64,000 nt of DNA, from positions 186,001-250,000 of the forward strand of contig NC_026483.1 in NCBI RefSeq assembly GCF_000328475.2. Direction: 5' to 3'. Positions 61,558 through 64,000 of the stretch are shown piece after piece. The first letter of the stretch is position 1. Each line of letters starts with the position of its first letter. Source of the stretch: Mycosarcoma maydis. Its lineage: Eukaryota; Basidiomycota; Ustilaginomycetes; Ustilaginales. The notes under the pieces were generated by a model. The model was not told the DNA's origin and searched no databases. It saw only the letters and a program-made list of their open reading frames with translations. The translations under genes were made by a program, and so were the position numbers.

Positions 61558-64000
61558 TGACATCCACCAAGACAAGCTCTCAGCCCTCAGGCTCGAGTGA
61601 CACTCCTCAACGCATCGTCGTCAAATCCGTCAATGGTCACGAGCCCATCAAAGTAGAGCCTGTCTCCTCGTCCAGCGCATCACTGCTTCACTCCACACCG
61701 CCCCGGCTCGCCACACCGCTTTCCTCACCCACCAAATCAGCCGCCCCCTCGAGTCCATCCAAGTCTCCAGGAAGGGCGCGACGTGTAGATCCTGTCTTGA
61801 TCTCGTCTCGCGAGTTTGGCCCTAGTGCTGGAGGAGACAGCGATGACGATGAGTTCAACAATGGCGAGCCCGAAGTTTACAAGGGCGTCAACACCACTGC
61901 CAAAAGGCTCAGCCGCAAGAGCAAGGCGGATGCTATGTTCGCCATGTCCGTCAAAGAGTCTTCTCCCGTCCATGCGCACGCAACATCCACATCTACCACT
62001 TCAAATGCTCCCACTGCCATCCCCGGCAACCCTGCCTCCCACCCAGCACGCAAAATGTTCCAGCACCAGCCATTTCCGCCTCTGGTTTTCGATACAGATC
62101 CCATCTCATCCATCTCGCAGTCTCCATCCGCTTCCAATGCGGCTCAGCCCCCCATTCCAACTCATGCCAGCACGCCACGCTGCCCTCCGCCCAGGCTCCG
62201 TCCCAGACTCTTTGAGCTCGACGAAGCGCCCACTTTCTATCCATCGCCTGAAGAGTTCTCTGATCCAATGAAGTACATCGCCTGGATCGCCGACCCACAA
62301 GGTGGTAATGGCAAGGCATACGGCATCGTCAAGATCGTTCCACCTCAGGGCTGGAACCCGGAATGCGTGCTTGATGAGCAGACCTTCCGCTTTCGCACCC
62401 GCGTTCAGCTCCTCAACTCGCTCAGTGCAGATGCTCGGGCCTCTCAGAACTACCAGGAGCAACTGCAAAAGTTCCACGCGCAGCAGGGTCGCAAGCGTGT
62501 CTCGGTCCCCGTCATTGACGGTCGTTCCGTCGATTTGTACCAGCTCAAACTAGTCATCTCAAGTCTGGGTGGCTACGATGCTGTTTGCCGTGCTCGCAAG
62601 TGGTCCGATGCTACGCGTAAGATCGGCTACAGTGACAAGGAAAGCGGTCAGCTCTCGACGCAAGTCAAAGCTGCCTACACCCGCATCATCTTGCCCTTTG
62701 AAGAGTTTCTTGCAAAAGCAAAAGAGCAGTCTCGTCCTAACGGATCATCGGTCAGCCCACAGCTCGCGCAGAGTGCCATCATGGGCGCCACCGCCAGCAC
62801 GGACACCCAAGAGAATGGCGTTAAGCACCCCTCCATGTCGCCAAGCCTCGACGCCGCCCCCAGTGGAGATGCAGGTGAACACTTCAAAACACCCGAGCCT
62901 TTCACTGCTGCTGGCGCTGCTGAGGCGCTCGCAAATGCAACTCCCGTCCTCGAGACACCCACTCAAAGCCCTTCGACTGTCGCAAGCACACGTCGCAGTG
63001 CGCGCAAGAGATCGGAAGCAACCAGCACACCTGCTTCGTCGTCGCGTAACTCTTTGCAGCTCACCTCCACACCAATGACACCTTTGATCTCCAGACGCAG
63101 AAAGGGCGTTAGCCCTCACCTTGAAGCAGATTCTTACCTGCGCGCTCAAGCTGGCAATCAGGCGCAAGAAGAGCAAATGTGCGAAATCTGCCTCCGAGGC
63201 GAGGATGGTCCCAACATGTTGCTCTGCGACGAGTGCAATCGTGGCTACCACATGTACTGTCTCCAACCCGCGCTCACTTCGATCCCCAAATCGCAGTGGT
63301 TCTGCCCGCCTTGTCTTGTCGGCACCGGTCATGATTTTGGTTTTGACGATGGTGAAACACACAGCCTCTACACTTTTTGGCAACGTGCTGAGGCATTCAA
63401 GCGCGATTGGTGGTCCAAACATCAAGATCACCTCTGGAGGCCCGACTCGGAAGGCCTGGCGACATCTGACTACGATCCGCCAACGAATGGTCTGGCTCGC
63501 CGTGTCCACGGAACCGACCTGGTTGTGTCAGAGGACGACGTAGAGCGCGAATTTTGGAGACTAGTTCATAGCCAGAAGGAAGAAGTAGAAGTCGAGTATG
63601 GTGCTGACGTTCACTCTACTACGCACGGCAGTGCCTTGCCCACCCAAGAGACTCATCCCTTGAGTCTGTATTCGCGCGACAAGTGGAACCTCAATAACCT
63701 ACCCATCCTGCCTGGCTCGCTGCTCCAGTACATCAAGTCCGACATCTCGGGCATGACCGTCCCCTGGATCTATGTCGGAATGATTTTCTCCACCTTCTGC
63801 TGGCACAACGAGGATCACTACACTTACTCGATCAACTATCAGCATTGGGGTGAGACTAAGACATGGTACGGCATTCCGGGTGAAGATGCCGAAAAGTTCG
63901 AGAATGCCATGCGCAAGGCGGCGCCCGATTTATTCGAGACGCTGCCGGACCTGCTCTTTCATCTCACCACCATGATGAGTCCCGAGAAGCTCAAGAAGGA
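61558..64000 (+). CDS. lid2: KDM5/JARID1 (Lid2-type) histone H3K4 demethylase, 3' end cut by the window
   Basis: The frame is open from ATG 61558 to the window edge, 814 codons, with no stop. Domain order is JmjN (RLFELDEAPTFYPSPEEF, about 217), ARID DNA-binding domain (about 285-390, with LYQLKLVISSLGGYDAV), a PHD finger (CEICLRGEDGPNMLLCDECN onward to FCPPC, about 541-588) and the start of the catalytic JmjC (from about 710) with the iron ligands in CWHNEDHYTYSINY (about 750). This order is that of KDM5/Lid2, Fe(II)- and 2-oxoglutarate-dependent enzymes that remove methyl groups from H3K4. A Ser/Pro-rich N-terminal tail of about 200 residues precedes JmjN. The C-terminal zinc finger, PLU-1 region and second PHD would lie beyond the edge. 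The ATG context is AACCATGAC. Confidence 0.93.

Overview
The window is nuclear DNA of a basidiomycete fungus, most likely a smut (Ustilaginales: Ustilago, Sporisorium or a close relative). The evidence is a compact, mostly intron-poor gene set with fungal best-known families (Pma1 H+-ATPase, class IV chitin synthase, Het-C, type B histone acetyltransferase), a nuclear-type tRNA with an intron at the canonical position, GT..AG introns with CTGAC-like branch points, and intergenic DNA sprinkled with a 7-bp word (TCGTGAA and its complement TTCACGA). The smut assignment is inference from general appearance; no marker gene was compared.

Layout. 1-2.3 kb: a decayed Ty1/copia retrotransposon on the minus strand. 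2.8-4.8 kb: IMP dehydrogenase (-). 5.6-6.9 kb: HAT1 (-). 7.6-12.5 kb: a full-length ABCC transporter (-). 14.0-18.9 kb: class IV chitin synthase (-), with a 3.6-kb gene-free upstream region rich in microsatellites. 22.4-24.2 kb: CCT4 (-), divergent from UFD1 (+) at 24.9-26.2 kb. 26.6-28.5 kb: a nine-exon minus-strand gene that appears only as scattered open fragments; splicing it gives a HEI10/Zip3-like RING plus coiled-coil protein. 30.4-34.4 kb: a large JmjC-like zinc protein (+), convergent with a zinc-type alcohol-dehydrogenase-family oxidoreductase (-). 37.1-41.3 kb: a SCAP-like sterol sensor (+). 43.1-45.1 kb: 6-phosphogluconate dehydrogenase (+, four exons), followed by tRNA-Val(UAC) on the minus strand. 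46.1-49.1 kb: a Het-C protein (+) with an unusual N-terminal extension. 49.5-50.7 kb: RPA2 (-), divergent from an EFM3/FAM86-type methyltransferase (+). 52.3-56.6 kb: long gene-free region ending in the promoter and 5' leader of PMA1 (+, 56.6-59.5 kb). 61.6 kb to the window end: a KDM5/Lid2-type histone demethylase (+), cut by the window edge.

The genes are not an operon or a biosynthetic cluster; they are ordinary neighbours serving nucleotide synthesis, chromatin, folding, protein turnover, cell wall, membrane energetics, sterol sensing and DNA replication. The observations most worth following are the spliced HEI10-like gene (smut meiosis is reported to run without a visible synaptonemal complex), the Het-C reading frame that starts with two MIM1-type Vps4-binding motifs, the JmjC-like protein with missing metal ligands, and the dispersed 7-bp repeat family that fills the intergenic DNA.
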